This document shows positions 14,483 through 24,905 of a stretch of DNA of 34,059 nucleotides, in pieces. Within the stretch, counting starts at the first letter, position 1. Every line of letters begins with the position of its first letter. The notes under the pieces were generated by a model. It ran no database searches and was not told where the DNA came from. It worked only from the letters and a program-made list of their open reading frames with translations. The DNA is from an uncultured Oscillospiraceae bacterium (lineage in GTDB: Bacteria > Bacillota > Clostridia > Oscillospirales > Oscillospiraceae): contig CAJTVO010000022.1 of the NCBI GenBank assembly GCA_910579485.1, positions 1-34,059 of the forward strand, read 5' to 3'. The position numbers and the translations under genes were made by a program.

Positions 14483-14930
14483 AGCTGGCACAGTTCGCTA
14501 CCAGAAAGATGATGTGCTTACTTCCACGGCTTTTTGATGTAGAGCTGATAGCAACAGGTCTCCTCTTAGGGTATCCGCTGGAGTCTACAGTCAGTCCTTC
14601 TACTGGAGGATCAGGGATAGCCTCTAGGTTGCAGCATTGGCGGCTGTGCGGTGTTCGCTTCAATCAAATTATTTGCCATACACGGCAATTGAATGAGTAA
14701 ACAAATTGTGAACAAAACCATCACTGACGCCAGAAGCCGCACCTTCAACGGCAACATTTTCATGCTGTTTTGCATGAATAGATACTAAATTCAGGATATT
14801 TATTCCTGTCATTGTGTTTGCCCGCGCGATGTTCAAAGTTTGTTAACAGAATGTTCACTCGTTCAAATACCCTGACGGAAAAACGCGGGAAATCAACTTT
14901 GCGCCCGCAGGGCGCGCCCTGGGCGCGGTA
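14483..14930. other. Remnant-like region without a supported gene
   Basis: A 63-codon plus-strand frame (14509-14700) contains LIATGLLLGYPLES, faintly like the C-terminal region of DUF3793 proteins, but has no ribosome binding site; I treat it as possible debris. 14701-14880 shows only a small hairpin (CATG...GCATG near 14760-14777). The GCGCCC/GGGCGC repeats at 14901-14926 lie just after the desulfhydrase stop and may terminate it. Confidence 0.35.
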
Positions 14931-15899
14931 TCACACCATGTCCACCGCGAACAGCGCGCCCGCGCCGCCGGTATGGACAAAGAGGATGTCCTCGTCCCCG
15001 TCAAAGGCCCCCTGCTCCAGCAGCTGGAAGAAGCCCGCCAGAGCCTTGCCCGTATACACCGGGTCGGCCAGGACGCCCTCCGCGCGGGCCAGGCGGCGGA
15101 CCGCGGCGCAGCCTTCGGGGCTGGGGATGGCGTAGCCGGGGCCGATGCAGTAGTGGATATGGACGTCCTCCCGGGTGACGCGGACGTCCGTCTCCAGCAG
15201 TTCCGCCGCCCCGGCGGTCAGTTCCATGGCGATCTCGGCGAAGGGGTCGTCACAAACGCCGATGCCGATGGAGCGGGTCCCGGGCAGGAACAGCTTCGCC
15301 CCCAGCGTCAGGCCCGCGTAGGTGCTGCCGGAACCGGCGGCGCTGACGACAGCGTCAAAGGCGACCCCCAGCTCCTGGGCCTGATGGGCGATCTCCTTCG
15401 CGCAGTTGACGTACCCAAGGGTCCCCAGAGGGACCGAGCCGCCCACGGGGATCGCGTAGGGCGTATGCCCCTGGGCCCGGAGCTGTTCCATGATCCGGTC
15501 CATCTCCGCGTAGACGTCGTCATAGCTGTCGGTATCCACCATGCGGACCTCCGCGCCCAGGATGTTGTCCAGGATCAGGTTGCCGCCGGTCAGCTGCCCC
15601 CGCTTTTTCAAAACCAGGATGCTCTTCATGCCCAGCCGCCCGGCGCAGGCAGCGGTGAGCATCGCGTGATTGGACTGTGGGCCTCCGGCGGTGAGGACGA
15701 CGTCCGCCCCCTTGTCCCTGGCGTCCGCCAGAAGGAACTCCAGCTTGCGGACCTTGTTGCCCCCCAGCGCCACGCCGGTCATATCGTCCCGCTTGATGTA
15801 AACGTTCTTCCCGATCTCCCTGCTCAGATTTTCCAGCTTATACAGGGGCGTGGGCAGCTGGGCGAAGGGAATACAGGGAAAATCAATGATCTCTCTCAT
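14931..15899 (-). CDS. dcyD: D-cysteine desulfhydrase / ACC deaminase family PLP enzyme
   Basis: A 322-residue fold-type II PLP enzyme. LGGNKVRKLEFLLADA (45-60) holds the PLP-binding Lys49; GGPQSNHA (about 92-99) is the substrate/phosphate loop; SAAGSGSTYAGL (about 196-207) binds the PLP phosphate. Family members cleave D-cysteine to pyruvate, sulfide and ammonia, or open 1-aminocyclopropane carboxylate; sequence style and length favour D-cysteine desulfhydrase or a related D-amino-acid lyase, but the substrate is not proven. GGAGG lies seven bases before the ATG. Monocistronic, with the promoter at 15994-16022. Confidence 0.85.
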   Translation of the reverse strand: MREIIDFPCIPFAQLPTPLYKLENLSREIGKNVYIKRDDMTGVALGGNKVRKLEFLLADARDKGADVVLTAGGPQSNHAMLTAACAGRLGMKSILVLKKRGQLTGGNLILDNILGAEVRMVDTDSYDDVYAEMDRIMEQLRAQGHTPYAIPVGGSVPLGTLGYVNCAKEIAHQAQELGVAFDAVVSAAGSGSTYAGLTLGAKLFLPGTRSIGIGVCDDPFAEIAMELTAGAAELLETDVRVTREDVHIHYCIGPGYAIPSPEGCAAVRRLARAEGVLADPVYTGKALAGFFQLLEQGAFDGDEDILFVHTGGAGALFAVDMV

Positions 15900-15993
15900 G
15901 AGAGCGCCTCCTTCATTCTGTTGGTGCGTCTTGAAAATGCGCGCGGGCCCCGCCTGCTTCCGGGCTCGCCGGGCAATTTTCCGCCGCGCAATA

Positions 15994-16022
15994 ATTATAT
16001 CATAGGCGTTCCCATTTCACAA
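15994..16022 (-). promoter_or_regulatory. Promoter of the desulfhydrase gene
   Basis: Minus-strand TTGTGA (16017-16022) and TATAAT (15994-15999), 17-bp spacer; about 95-base leader, GC-rich, without a recognised riboswitch. Confidence 0.65.
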
Positions 16023-16030
16023 CCTATAGA

Positions 16031-16065
16031 CATGCGCGGAGCTTCATATCGAAGCTCCGCGCATG
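16031..16065 (-). terminator. Hairpin at the end of the muropeptide operon
   Basis: Perfect 15-bp arms CATGCGCGGAGCTTC (16031-16045) and GAAGCTCCGCGCATG (16051-16065) with a 5-base loop, 10 bases after the last stop. No T-run follows, so it may protect the 3' end or act as a weak terminator. Confidence 0.6.
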
Positions 16066-16075
16066 TTCCTATGGC

Positions 16076-16702
16076 TCAGGGCTCGTCCCGGTAGGGCGCA
16101 AAGACCGGCTCCAATATCCGCTCGATCAGCAGCGCGGTCAGGGAGAACCCCGCCGGTACCCAGACGAACAGGACGCACACGATCAAACCGGGCAGGAAGT
16201 ACAGCGCCGCCGCCGGCAGCAGCATCGCCCCGATCACCAGCAGCGTCCGGGGAAAATGGGCCGCGCCCAGCAGGAGCGCGTCCTCGATCAGACGGCGGGT
16301 AGGGATGTCGAACTGGGCCAGCAGGGGGAAGCCGTATCCCGCCAGCATCAGCAGGAGCAGCGCCGGGACGCAGAAGAACGCGATCCCCGCCGTCCTGGCC
16401 GCCCCCTCCCAGAAGGAGACCAGCCGCAGGCAGAACAGCAGCAGCAGTCCCATGACCAGCACCAGCAGCCACAGGAGGGTAGCCTGCTTGAAATTCCTGC
16501 GGAAGGAGCGGAAGAAGCACCGGAACGCCCCCTCGTCCTCCCTGCGCAGGGGGGACAGGGCGAAGTGCAGGGCGCAGGCGGCCGCCCCCGCCGTTACGAC
16601 GGGCAGGCAGCAGAGCGCCCACAGGATATTCAGCCCCACCAGCTCCAGCAGCCGCCCCACGGTCCGGCCTATGGAGGAATCGTTCTGAAAGGACAGCTTC
16701 AT
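16076..16702 (-). CDS. DUF624 (YesL-like) membrane protein
   Basis: A 208-residue integral membrane protein with about five hydrophobic helices; the N-terminal part (GRTVGRLLELVGLNILWALCCLPVVTAGAA in two stretches, about 12-41) is the DUF624/YesL signature. DUF624 genes often sit with sugar ABC importers, but their role is unknown. The ATG at 16702 overlaps the stop of the kinase gene (ATGA), with GGAGG seven bases upstream, so translation is coupled. Last gene of the 12-gene operon. Confidence 0.85.
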   Translation of the reverse strand: MKLSFQNDSSIGRTVGRLLELVGLNILWALCCLPVVTAGAAACALHFALSPLRREDEGAFRCFFRSFRRNFKQATLLWLLVLVMGLLLLFCLRLVSFWEGAARTAGIAFFCVPALLLLMLAGYGFPLLAQFDIPTRRLIEDALLLGAAHFPRTLLVIGAMLLPAAALYFLPGLIVCVLFVWVPAGFSLTALLIERILEPVFAPYRDEP

Positions 16703-17595
16703 CGCCCCGCCTCCGCCGCCAGCTCCAGGGCCAGCATCGCCGCCCCGGCGGCGGCGTCCTGCCGGGGCTCTATGCACCGCAGTCCCGGCGCGCGCTCCGC
16801 CAGCCAGGCGGTCAGCGCCTCCCGCAGGCACCCGTCGCCGGTCAGCAGGCCGCCCAGCAGGGCCACCTCTCCCGTCTCCATGCCCAGCCGCTTCGCGGCG
16901 GCCAGCACCAGCTCCCCCAGCTCCGCGCCGTTGCGCGCGTATATGTCCAGGGCCGTCCGGTCCCCTTGGGCGGCGGCCTGCCCCGCCAGGGGGGCCAGGG
17001 ACGCCACCCGGCTCTTGTCCCCGCCGTAGACATAGGCCACCAGCTCCTGGGGCGTTTCGATCTCCAGACGGGCCAGGAGCAGCCGGGTGAGGACCGTCTC
17101 CTCCCCCCTGCCGTCCCACTGGCGGACCACCGCCGAGAGCAGGTCCCGGCCCAGGGCGTAGCCGCTGCCGCCGTCGTCGATCAGGTGTCCCCAGCCGCCG
17201 GCGCGGACCGCTTCGCCTCTCTCGTTCTTCCCGCAGCAGATGGACCCGGTCCCGGCGATCAGGGCCAGGCCCGGCCCGCCGGAGTGGGCCCCGTGGAGGG
17301 CGATCTCATGGTCCCCCGCCAGACGCCAGGGACACACCCCGTCCATCACTTGGGCCGTCAGCTCCCGGACCCGGGGGTTGCTGACCCCCGCCGCGCCGAT
17401 GCACAGGGCGGCGCACTCCCCCGTCTTCCCCAGGAAAGCGGCGATCTCCTCCAGCAGGGCGGTGAAGCGCTCCTCCCCCACGCTGTTGAGGTTGAAGGGC
17501 CCGAAGACCTCCCGGCACAGCGCCGCCCCCTCCATGGTACGGCACTCCACCGTGGTACGGGTGCCGCCGCCGTCCACTCCGGCGGCGAACCTCAT
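16699..17595 (-). CDS. BadF/BcrA-type amino-sugar kinase (GlcNAc/MurNAc kinase-like)
   Basis: A 298-residue ASKHA-fold kinase. AAGVDGGGTRTTVE (4-17) is the ATP phosphate-1 loop; LIAGTGSICCGKN (about 110-122) is phosphate-2; GGWGHLIDDGGSGYALGRDLL (in two parts, about 129-149) is the adenosine/sugar region of the GlcNAc kinase branch. A Clostridium enzyme of this family, MurK, phosphorylates both MurNAc and GlcNAc, which fits the context, so a murK-like role is likely. It would make GlcNAc-6-P from NagZ products and MurNAc-6-P for MurQ. The start overlaps the nagZ stop (ATGA), GGGAGG six bases upstream. Confidence 0.88.
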   Translation of the reverse strand: MRFAAGVDGGGTRTTVECRTMEGAALCREVFGPFNLNSVGEERFTALLEEIAAFLGKTGECAALCIGAAGVSNPRVRELTAQVMDGVCPWRLAGDHEIALHGAHSGGPGLALIAGTGSICCGKNERGEAVRAGGWGHLIDDGGSGYALGRDLLSAVVRQWDGRGEETVLTRLLLARLEIETPQELVAYVYGGDKSRVASLAPLAGQAAAQGDRTALDIYARNGAELGELVLAAAKRLGMETGEVALLGGLLTGDGCLREALTAWLAERAPGLRCIEPRQDAAAGAAMLALELAAEAGR

Positions 17596-19130
17596 GACCG
17601 GCCTCCCAGGGCCACGGGCAGACGTCCCGGGGGGACCTCCCTGCCCGACAGGATGGGCACCAGGACCTCCAGTGTGGGCAGCGCGTAGTCCCAGGCGGCG
17701 ATGGCCGCCGCACCCTCCGGCGCGCTGCGCAGGTCGTAGGGGTCCCGCAGGGCCGTCACCGCCATAGGAACGTCCAGCTCGGAAAGCGCCCGGACCAGCT
17801 CCAGCTGGCCGGGGAACAGGTGGCCGTTGTAGGTGTTCGCAAAAATGGAGGTACTGCCCCGGGCCGCCTCCACGGCGGCGCGGATCTCCTCGGGACCGGG
17901 GTCCTTGGAGGTGATCAGCCCCCTGCCGCCCAGACGGGCGGCCATGAAGTCCGCAAAGGCGGGGACCCCGCCCCCTTGGTTGGACACCAGCCCCGCCCGG
18001 TAGTCGGCGCACCCGCAGAAGAAGGGCCGCTCCCCCAGCGCCGGGACGGTCCCCCGGACCAGGGTGATGGAGGCCCGCCGCAGGGCGGCGGCCGCGGCCA
18101 TGGCCTCCGGACGTCCCGGCTCGCCCTCCGGCTCTCCGCCGGACTTGGCCTTATAGGCCAGGATCTTCTCCACGGAGGCGTCCATCTCCTCCATGGACAG
18201 CTCCCCGGCCTCCACGGCGGCACGGGCGGCACGGGCGGCCTCCTCCAGCACGGAGGCCGAGTGGCTGATGAATACCAGATCCACTCCGGCGGCCATGGCC
18301 TTCACGGTCCCTTTGGCGGAGCCGTAGTGCCGGGCGATGGCGTCCATCTCCATGCAGTCGCTGACCACCAGGCCCCGGAAGCCCATGCGCTCCTTCAGCA
18401 GACCCGTGATGATCCGGCTGGACATGGTGGCCGGGAGCTCCTCCGGCTCCAGCTGAGGGAAGAGGATGTGGGTGGTGGTCACCGCCGGACAGCCCGCGTC
18501 GATCATGGCCTGGAAGGGGGGCAGCTCCATCCGCTCCAGCTCCTCCATGGACTTGTCGATACAGGGCAGGCTCACGTGGGTATCCATGGCCGTGTCCCCG
18601 TGGCCGGGGAAGTGCTTGGCGGAGCAGAGCACCCCGCCCTCCGTATAGCCCCGCAGCGCCGCCAGGGCGTACCGCGAGACCTGCTCCGGCGTGTCGCCGA
18701 AGCTCCGGACGCCGATGATCGGGTTGTCCGGGTCGCAGTTCACGTCCACCGAGGGCGCCAGGTCGAAGTCGATGCCGAAGGCCCGCAGCTCCCGGGCCGT
18801 CAGATAGGCGGCGCGGCGGGCGTTCTCCTCGTCCCCCGTGGCCGCCAGGGCCATGGCCCCCGGCACGTTCACCGCCTCCTGAGGCAGCCGGGTCACCCCG
18901 CCCCCCTCCTGGTCGACGGTGATGAAGGGCCGATGGCCGGTCTCCCGGGTGATGAGCTCCCGGACAGACCGGCACAGCCGGATAAGCTGCTCACTGCTCT
19001 CCACGTTGTGCTGGAACAGTATCACGTTGCCGATCTTATACTCCTTGACCAGCCGGATAAATTCCTCGCTCATCTCCGTGCCGGGGAAGCCGCCTACCAG
19101 CCGCTGCCCGATCTTTTCCGTGATCGTCAT
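17592..19130 (-). CDS. nagZ: Beta-N-acetylglucosaminidase, GH3
   Basis: A 512-residue glycosidase. The GH3 barrel (about 1-330) has AKHFPGHGDTAMDTH (171-185), whose Asp183-His185 pair is the acid/base dyad of NagZ enzymes, and VVSDCMEM (255-262) with nucleophile Asp258. A C-terminal alpha/beta domain (about 345-512) follows, as in the two-domain Bacillus enzyme. No signal peptide is seen, unlike the secreted Bacillus NagZ, so it should act in the cytoplasm on imported GlcNAc-MurNAc or muropeptides. It starts 3 bases after namZ ends. Confidence 0.95.
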   Translation of the reverse strand: MTITEKIGQRLVGGFPGTEMSEEFIRLVKEYKIGNVILFQHNVESSEQLIRLCRSVRELITRETGHRPFITVDQEGGGVTRLPQEAVNVPGAMALAATGDEENARRAAYLTARELRAFGIDFDLAPSVDVNCDPDNPIIGVRSFGDTPEQVSRYALAALRGYTEGGVLCSAKHFPGHGDTAMDTHVSLPCIDKSMEELERMELPPFQAMIDAGCPAVTTTHILFPQLEPEELPATMSSRIITGLLKERMGFRGLVVSDCMEMDAIARHYGSAKGTVKAMAAGVDLVFISHSASVLEEAARAARAAVEAGELSMEEMDASVEKILAYKAKSGGEPEGEPGRPEAMAAAAALRRASITLVRGTVPALGERPFFCGCADYRAGLVSNQGGGVPAFADFMAARLGGRGLITSKDPGPEEIRAAVEAARGSTSIFANTYNGHLFPGQLELVRALSELDVPMAVTALRDPYDLRSAPEGAAAIAAWDYALPTLEVLVPILSGREVPPGRLPVALGGRS

Positions 19131-19133
19131 AGT

Positions 19134-20282
19134 CTAACCCCTCTCGTACAAATGATAGGCGGCCTTCTCCTCCGCGAAGGCCCGGCTCTCCCGCTCCCAG
19201 CGGGTCAGGACCGCCTCCCGGTCCCAGCCGGGGACAAATTCGCCGCAGCCGGTCAGCAGGGAGATAAAGGGCCTCCGCCCCGGCTCCACCGGGGGCAGGA
19301 AGCCGGACTGCTCCGGATAAAGCCGCTGGAACAGGTCCAGCAGGGTCACGCCCAGGGCCACCGGCCGCAGGGCCTCGAAGTCCGTCACGTGGAGCATCAG
19401 TCCGCCGCAGGCGGTCCCTTGGTGCTTGGAGGTACTGGGGACGAAGTAGACCGGCGTGGCCGCCGCGCCAGGCAGGCCCTGGGCGGCGAATTCCCGCGCC
19501 ATCCGCTCCCCGTCGATCCCCGGCCCGCCGATGATCCGGAAGGGGGCCGCCGTGCCCCGCCCCTCGGACAGGGCCGTTCCCTCGAAGAGGCAGGTCCCCG
19601 CGTACAGGGCCGTGCCCTCGAAGGTGGGCAGGCCCAGGCTGGGCATCTGCCACACCGGCTGTCCCCAGCCGGGGAAGGGCTCCCCCCTCCATCCGCCGCA
19701 GGGCACCACGTGGAGGTCGCACCCCAGCTTCTCCTTCTCATTGACCATCCGGGCGAACTCCCCGGCGGTGAGGCCGTACCGCACCGGCACCGGGCGGCAG
19801 CCCACGAAGCTGCGGTAGGCGTCCTCCAGGACGCCCCCCTCCACCACGCGGCCCCCCAGAGGATCGGGGCGGTCCAGCACCACCAGCCGCTTCCCGGCGG
19901 CGGCGCAGTCCTCCACCATATTGCACAGGGTGGACACGAAGGTATAGAACCGCAGTCCCACGTCCTGGATGTCGTACACCAGGATATCGAAGGCGTCCAG
20001 CATATGCCGGCGCAGCCGCTTCCCCTCCGGGCTGTAGAGGCTGAACACCGGCAGGCCCGTGGCCGGGTCCGTGTAGTCCCCGGTGAGGGCCCCGGCGGCC
20101 TGGTCGCCCCGCACGCCGTGCTCGGGCCCCAGCAGGGCCGTCAAGTCACACACGCGGCGCAGGATGTCGATGGTGGCCTCGTTCCCGCTGCTGCGGCCGG
20201 TAATGGACGTCAGCAGGGCCACCCGACCGTCCTTCAGCAGTCCGGCGTGCTCCGCGATATGGTCTACGCCATAGGTTACCAT
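19134..20282 (-). CDS. namZ: Exo-beta-N-acetylmuramidase NamZ (DUF1343, GH171)
   Basis: A 382-residue DUF1343 protein. Diagnostic motifs are LLGPEHGVRGDQAAG (about 46-60) and VYDIQDVGLRFYTF (about 93-106), plus DRPDPLGG (about 130-137). The Bacillus subtilis homologue YbbC/NamZ removes MurNAc from the non-reducing end of glycan chains and sits with nagZ and murQ, as here. This copy has no signal peptide, so an intracellular role on imported oligosaccharides is likely. ATG at 20282 with GGGGAG six bases upstream. Confidence 0.92.
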   Translation of the reverse strand: MVTYGVDHIAEHAGLLKDGRVALLTSITGRSSGNEATIDILRRVCDLTALLGPEHGVRGDQAAGALTGDYTDPATGLPVFSLYSPEGKRLRRHMLDAFDILVYDIQDVGLRFYTFVSTLCNMVEDCAAAGKRLVVLDRPDPLGGRVVEGGVLEDAYRSFVGCRPVPVRYGLTAGEFARMVNEKEKLGCDLHVVPCGGWRGEPFPGWGQPVWQMPSLGLPTFEGTALYAGTCLFEGTALSEGRGTAAPFRIIGGPGIDGERMAREFAAQGLPGAAATPVYFVPSTSKHQGTACGGLMLHVTDFEALRPVALGVTLLDLFQRLYPEQSGFLPPVEPGRRPFISLLTGCGEFVPGWDREAVLTRWERESRAFAEEKAAYHLYERG

Positions 20283-20296
20283 GGCTCTCTCCCCCT

Positions 20297-21481
<1,185 letters not shown>

Positions 21482-21490
21482 GATCTCCTT

Positions 21491-22234
21491 TTACTTTTCC
21501 AAGAAGGCCCTCAGGGCCAGCTCTACCGACCGGTCCCACAGGTCCCAGGTGTGATCCCCGGGCCAGTGGCTGAAGCTGACGGCGGCTCCCTTCTTCTCCA
21601 GGGCCTCCGCAAAGCGGCAGTTCTCCGGGTACAGGGCGTCCTGCTCCCCGCAGGTCATGAAAAACGGGGGCAGCCGGGAGGCCTTCCCCTTCTCCAGCAG
21701 GGCCTGGAGGGACGCCTCCGGCGGCACCCTCCGCTCCGGGCCGAAGATGGCCTGGAACTCCCCGGCGCCGAAGGGTCCGTCGTCCCGGGCCGCCCGGCCC
21801 TCCATCTCCGTGACGGCGGAGAAGCTGGCGCAGCCCGCGTACTGCCCGGGGACGGTCAGGGCGCACTTTAGCGCGCCGTATCCCCCCATGGACAATCCCA
21901 TGACGTAGTTTTTCTCCCGATGGGTGCTCAGGCCGAAGAACCGGGCGCAGAGCCGGGGCAGCTCCTGGCTCACGTAGGTAAAGTAGCGCGGCCCCAGGGC
22001 CATGTCGGTGTAAAAGCTCCGCTGGACCTCCGGCATAACGACCGCCGCGCCGCAGTCGCGGGCGTAGCGCTCCACGGCGGTATAGCGGCTCCAGCCGGAG
22101 CAGTTGTCGCTGAGCCCGTGGAGCAGATACACCACCGGCGCGTCCTTCAGCTTCCCCTTGTCGGGCAGGATCACCTCCAGGGAGGTGTTCATCCCCAGGG
22201 ACTCGCTGGTCATATCGCATCGCAGATGTGCCAT
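21491..22234 (-). CDS. Alpha/beta hydrolase esterase (esterase D / antigen 85-like)
   Basis: A 247-residue hydrolase. The nucleophile elbow is GLSMGGYGALK (113-123, Ser115); Asp199 in CGEQDALYPEN and His228 in GDHTWDLW complete the triad; LLHGLSDN (37-44) supplies the oxyanion hole. No signal peptide is seen, so it is probably cytoplasmic. In a muropeptide operon it could remove O-acetyl groups from MurNAc or GlcNAc, but this is inference. It starts one base after the murQ stop and is translationally close-coupled. Confidence 0.85.
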   Translation of the reverse strand: MAHLRCDMTSESLGMNTSLEVILPDKGKLKDAPVVYLLHGLSDNCSGWSRYTAVERYARDCGAAVVMPEVQRSFYTDMALGPRYFTYVSQELPRLCARFFGLSTHREKNYVMGLSMGGYGALKCALTVPGQYAGCASFSAVTEMEGRAARDDGPFGAGEFQAIFGPERRVPPEASLQALLEKGKASRLPPFFMTCGEQDALYPENCRFAEALEKKGAAVSFSHWPGDHTWDLWDRSVELALRAFLEK

Positions 22235-22235
22235 G

Positions 22236-23135
<900 letters not shown>

Positions 23136-23179
23136 GACAGGTTCCTCTCTTCCTAGCGCTCTCTTTCTGCCGCGCCCGC

Positions 23180-23872
23180 TTACAGTCCGCCAATCAGCCG
23201 GACCTCCTCCGGCAGGCGCATATAGGTCTCCGCGTAGGGCCGCCGGGCCTCGATGCCCCGCAGCCGCTTCAAGTGGGAATAATACTCAAAATAGGGGAAG
23301 CTGGCGGAGCCGGTCACGAACCAGTGGGTCTGGACCGCCTTCTGCCAGAGGGCGAACCCCTCCTCCGACACCTCCAGGTATTCGAAGGGCTTGTAGTCCG
23401 CCGCGTCCTCCCAGTTCTCCGCGAAGCGCAGGGGCGCGAAGTGGTGGGGCAGCTCCCGCCGGACGGCGGGCAGGGCGGCGTAGAACCATGCGTCCTTCAC
23501 GATCCGGTGGCAGGCGGCGTGGTCCTTGTGCATACTCTTCTCGTGGTGCGTGACGATGAGGTCCGGCTTCTCCTTCCGGATCAGGTCGCACACGGCGAGG
23601 CGGACCTCCTCGTTATCCGGCAGGAATCCGTCCGGATAGTCCAGCACGTAGCTGGTCCCCCCCAGCATTCCGGCGAAGGCTTCGGCCTCCCGGAGCTTCT
23701 GCTCCCGGTACTGCTCCACGGTCTGTCCGGCGGGAACGCCCTTCTCCCCGGCGGTGAGGGCCAGGGTGGCGATGTGGCCGCCGCCGGCGGCACAGGTGGC
23801 CAGAATGCCGCCGGCGGTGAGCTCCATATCGCCCACGTGGCCCCCGACGGCCAGGATACGATCATATTTCAT
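23180..23872 (-). CDS. PIG-L/LmbE family N-deacetylase-like protein
   Basis: A 230-residue PIG-L fold. The N-terminal motif, normally AHPDDxE, reads GGHVGDME (10-17): zinc ligands His12 and Asp15 are kept, but the first Asp, the usual general base, is Gly14. The second motif is THHEKSMHKDH (108-118), with His118 as the third likely zinc ligand. Family enzymes remove N-acetyl from GlcNAc-type sugars. In this operon it might act on amino sugars of imported muropeptides, but the changed base leaves activity uncertain. It directly follows a tandem GNAT gene (6-base gap), echoing the deacetylase/acetyltransferase pairs of thiol-sugar pathways. Confidence 0.85.
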   Translation of the reverse strand: MKYDRILAVGGHVGDMELTAGGILATCAAGGGHIATLALTAGEKGVPAGQTVEQYREQKLREAEAFAGMLGGTSYVLDYPDGFLPDNEEVRLAVCDLIRKEKPDLIVTHHEKSMHKDHAACHRIVKDAWFYAALPAVRRELPHHFAPLRFAENWEDAADYKPFEYLEVSEEGFALWQKAVQTHWFVTGSASFPYFEYYSHLKRLRGIEARRPYAETYMRLPEEVRLIGGL

Positions 23873-23878
23873 GGCGGA

Positions 23879-24850
23879 TCACAGCTCCTTTGTCATAACA
23901 GAGAATCTCCGGCGGACCTGGAAGCCCGCCTGCAGATAGATCTTCTGGGCGTGGTTGTCGCTGCCGGTGAAGAGGGACATATACCGGCTGCCCGCCTCCT
24001 TCTCCGCCTGGCACAGGCGGCTAAAGAGCAGGGACCCCAGGCCGTGTCCCCCGTGGTCCGCCGACACGGCGATCCCGGCGAAATAGCCCCGGCCAGTCTC
24101 CTCGGGATACACCGGCCCGGTGAAGCCCACCACTTCGCCGTCCCGGAGGGCCACCAGCATGTTGATCTTCTCCGCGGCCTCCGGGATCTCCGCGTCCCAC
24201 ATGGGGTTGCCCATGGAATGGACCATCCCGGCCAGGCCCCGGTGTACTCCGGAGCGGTACCAGTCCACGGTGTAGCCCTCCGCAGACAGGGCCTCCGCCC
24301 GTTCCCCGGCCCAGCCCGGCATCTCGAACCGGTCCAGGTCCAGGTACATGGCGCACTCCACCGCCCGCACGGCGTACCCCGCCGCCAGCATCCAGCCGTG
24401 GAGGGGGACGTCCTCCGCCACGCCGGGGCAGTTGTTGTGCTGGTGTCCCGGCGTGCCGGGGACGATCCAGGGCAGGCGCATGGGGTTAAAGAAGCTGACC
24501 GCCATCTGGGTCTTCCCCGCCCGGCGGAAGGCGTCCTCCAGGGCGGAGAGCAGGGCGGCGGCGTTCTCCGCCGTCTCATGGGCGCCGTCCAGCAGCAGGC
24601 AGGTGAAATAGCCCCGCGTCCGCCCCTGGGGCAGATCGTCCCCCGCGCAGCCGCACGCGAAGCCCGCCATCGCCCCCTCCTCCTCCAGCACGAGGGCGAA
24701 GGACGGGGAAAAATAAGGGTTCTCCGTCAGCAGCCCGGCCAGGGCCTCGGGGGTCTGGGGGGCGTAGCCCTGGGCGGTCCCCGCCGTGCTCCAGAGCTCC
24801 GCCAGGGCGGGAAAGTCGGTCTCTCGATAGTTGCGTATCATAGTCTCCAT
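23879..24850 (-). CDS. Tandem GNAT acetyltransferase
   Basis: A 323-residue protein made of two GNAT-like halves. The C-terminal half (about 165-323) has a clear acetyl-CoA motif, GIAVSADHGGHGLGSLLFSRL (in two parts, about 269-289), and ends IYLQAGFQVRRRFSVM; the N-terminal half (about 1-160) keeps the fold pattern (FALVLEEEGAMAGFACGC) with a weak motif. Tandem GNATs include mycothiol synthase-type enzymes with one active half. The substrate is unknown; the neighbouring PIG-L gene suggests an amino-sugar amine. Start either ATG 24850 or the in-frame ATG at 24841. Confidence 0.8.
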   Translation of the reverse strand: METMIRNYRETDFPALAELWSTAGTAQGYAPQTPEALAGLLTENPYFSPSFALVLEEEGAMAGFACGCAGDDLPQGRTRGYFTCLLLDGAHETAENAAALLSALEDAFRRAGKTQMAVSFFNPMRLPWIVPGTPGHQHNNCPGVAEDVPLHGWMLAAGYAVRAVECAMYLDLDRFEMPGWAGERAEALSAEGYTVDWYRSGVHRGLAGMVHSMGNPMWDAEIPEAAEKINMLVALRDGEVVGFTGPVYPEETGRGYFAGIAVSADHGGHGLGSLLFSRLCQAEKEAGSRYMSLFTGSDNHAQKIYLQAGFQVRRRFSVMTKEL

Positions 24851-24905
24851 TTACCTCGTTATCGTGGTCCTCACGCAGTGAATGCCGCGCTTTCGGTCAG
24901 GAACT

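Noticed and set aside
14509..14700. 63-codon frame as a real DUF3793 gene
   Set aside because: Similarity is limited to a few residues, there is no ribosome binding site, and it lies in gene debris.
15900..16030. Riboswitch or T-box upstream of the desulfhydrase gene
   Set aside because: The leader is short and GC-rich, and I found no T-box, SAM or other known conserved motif.
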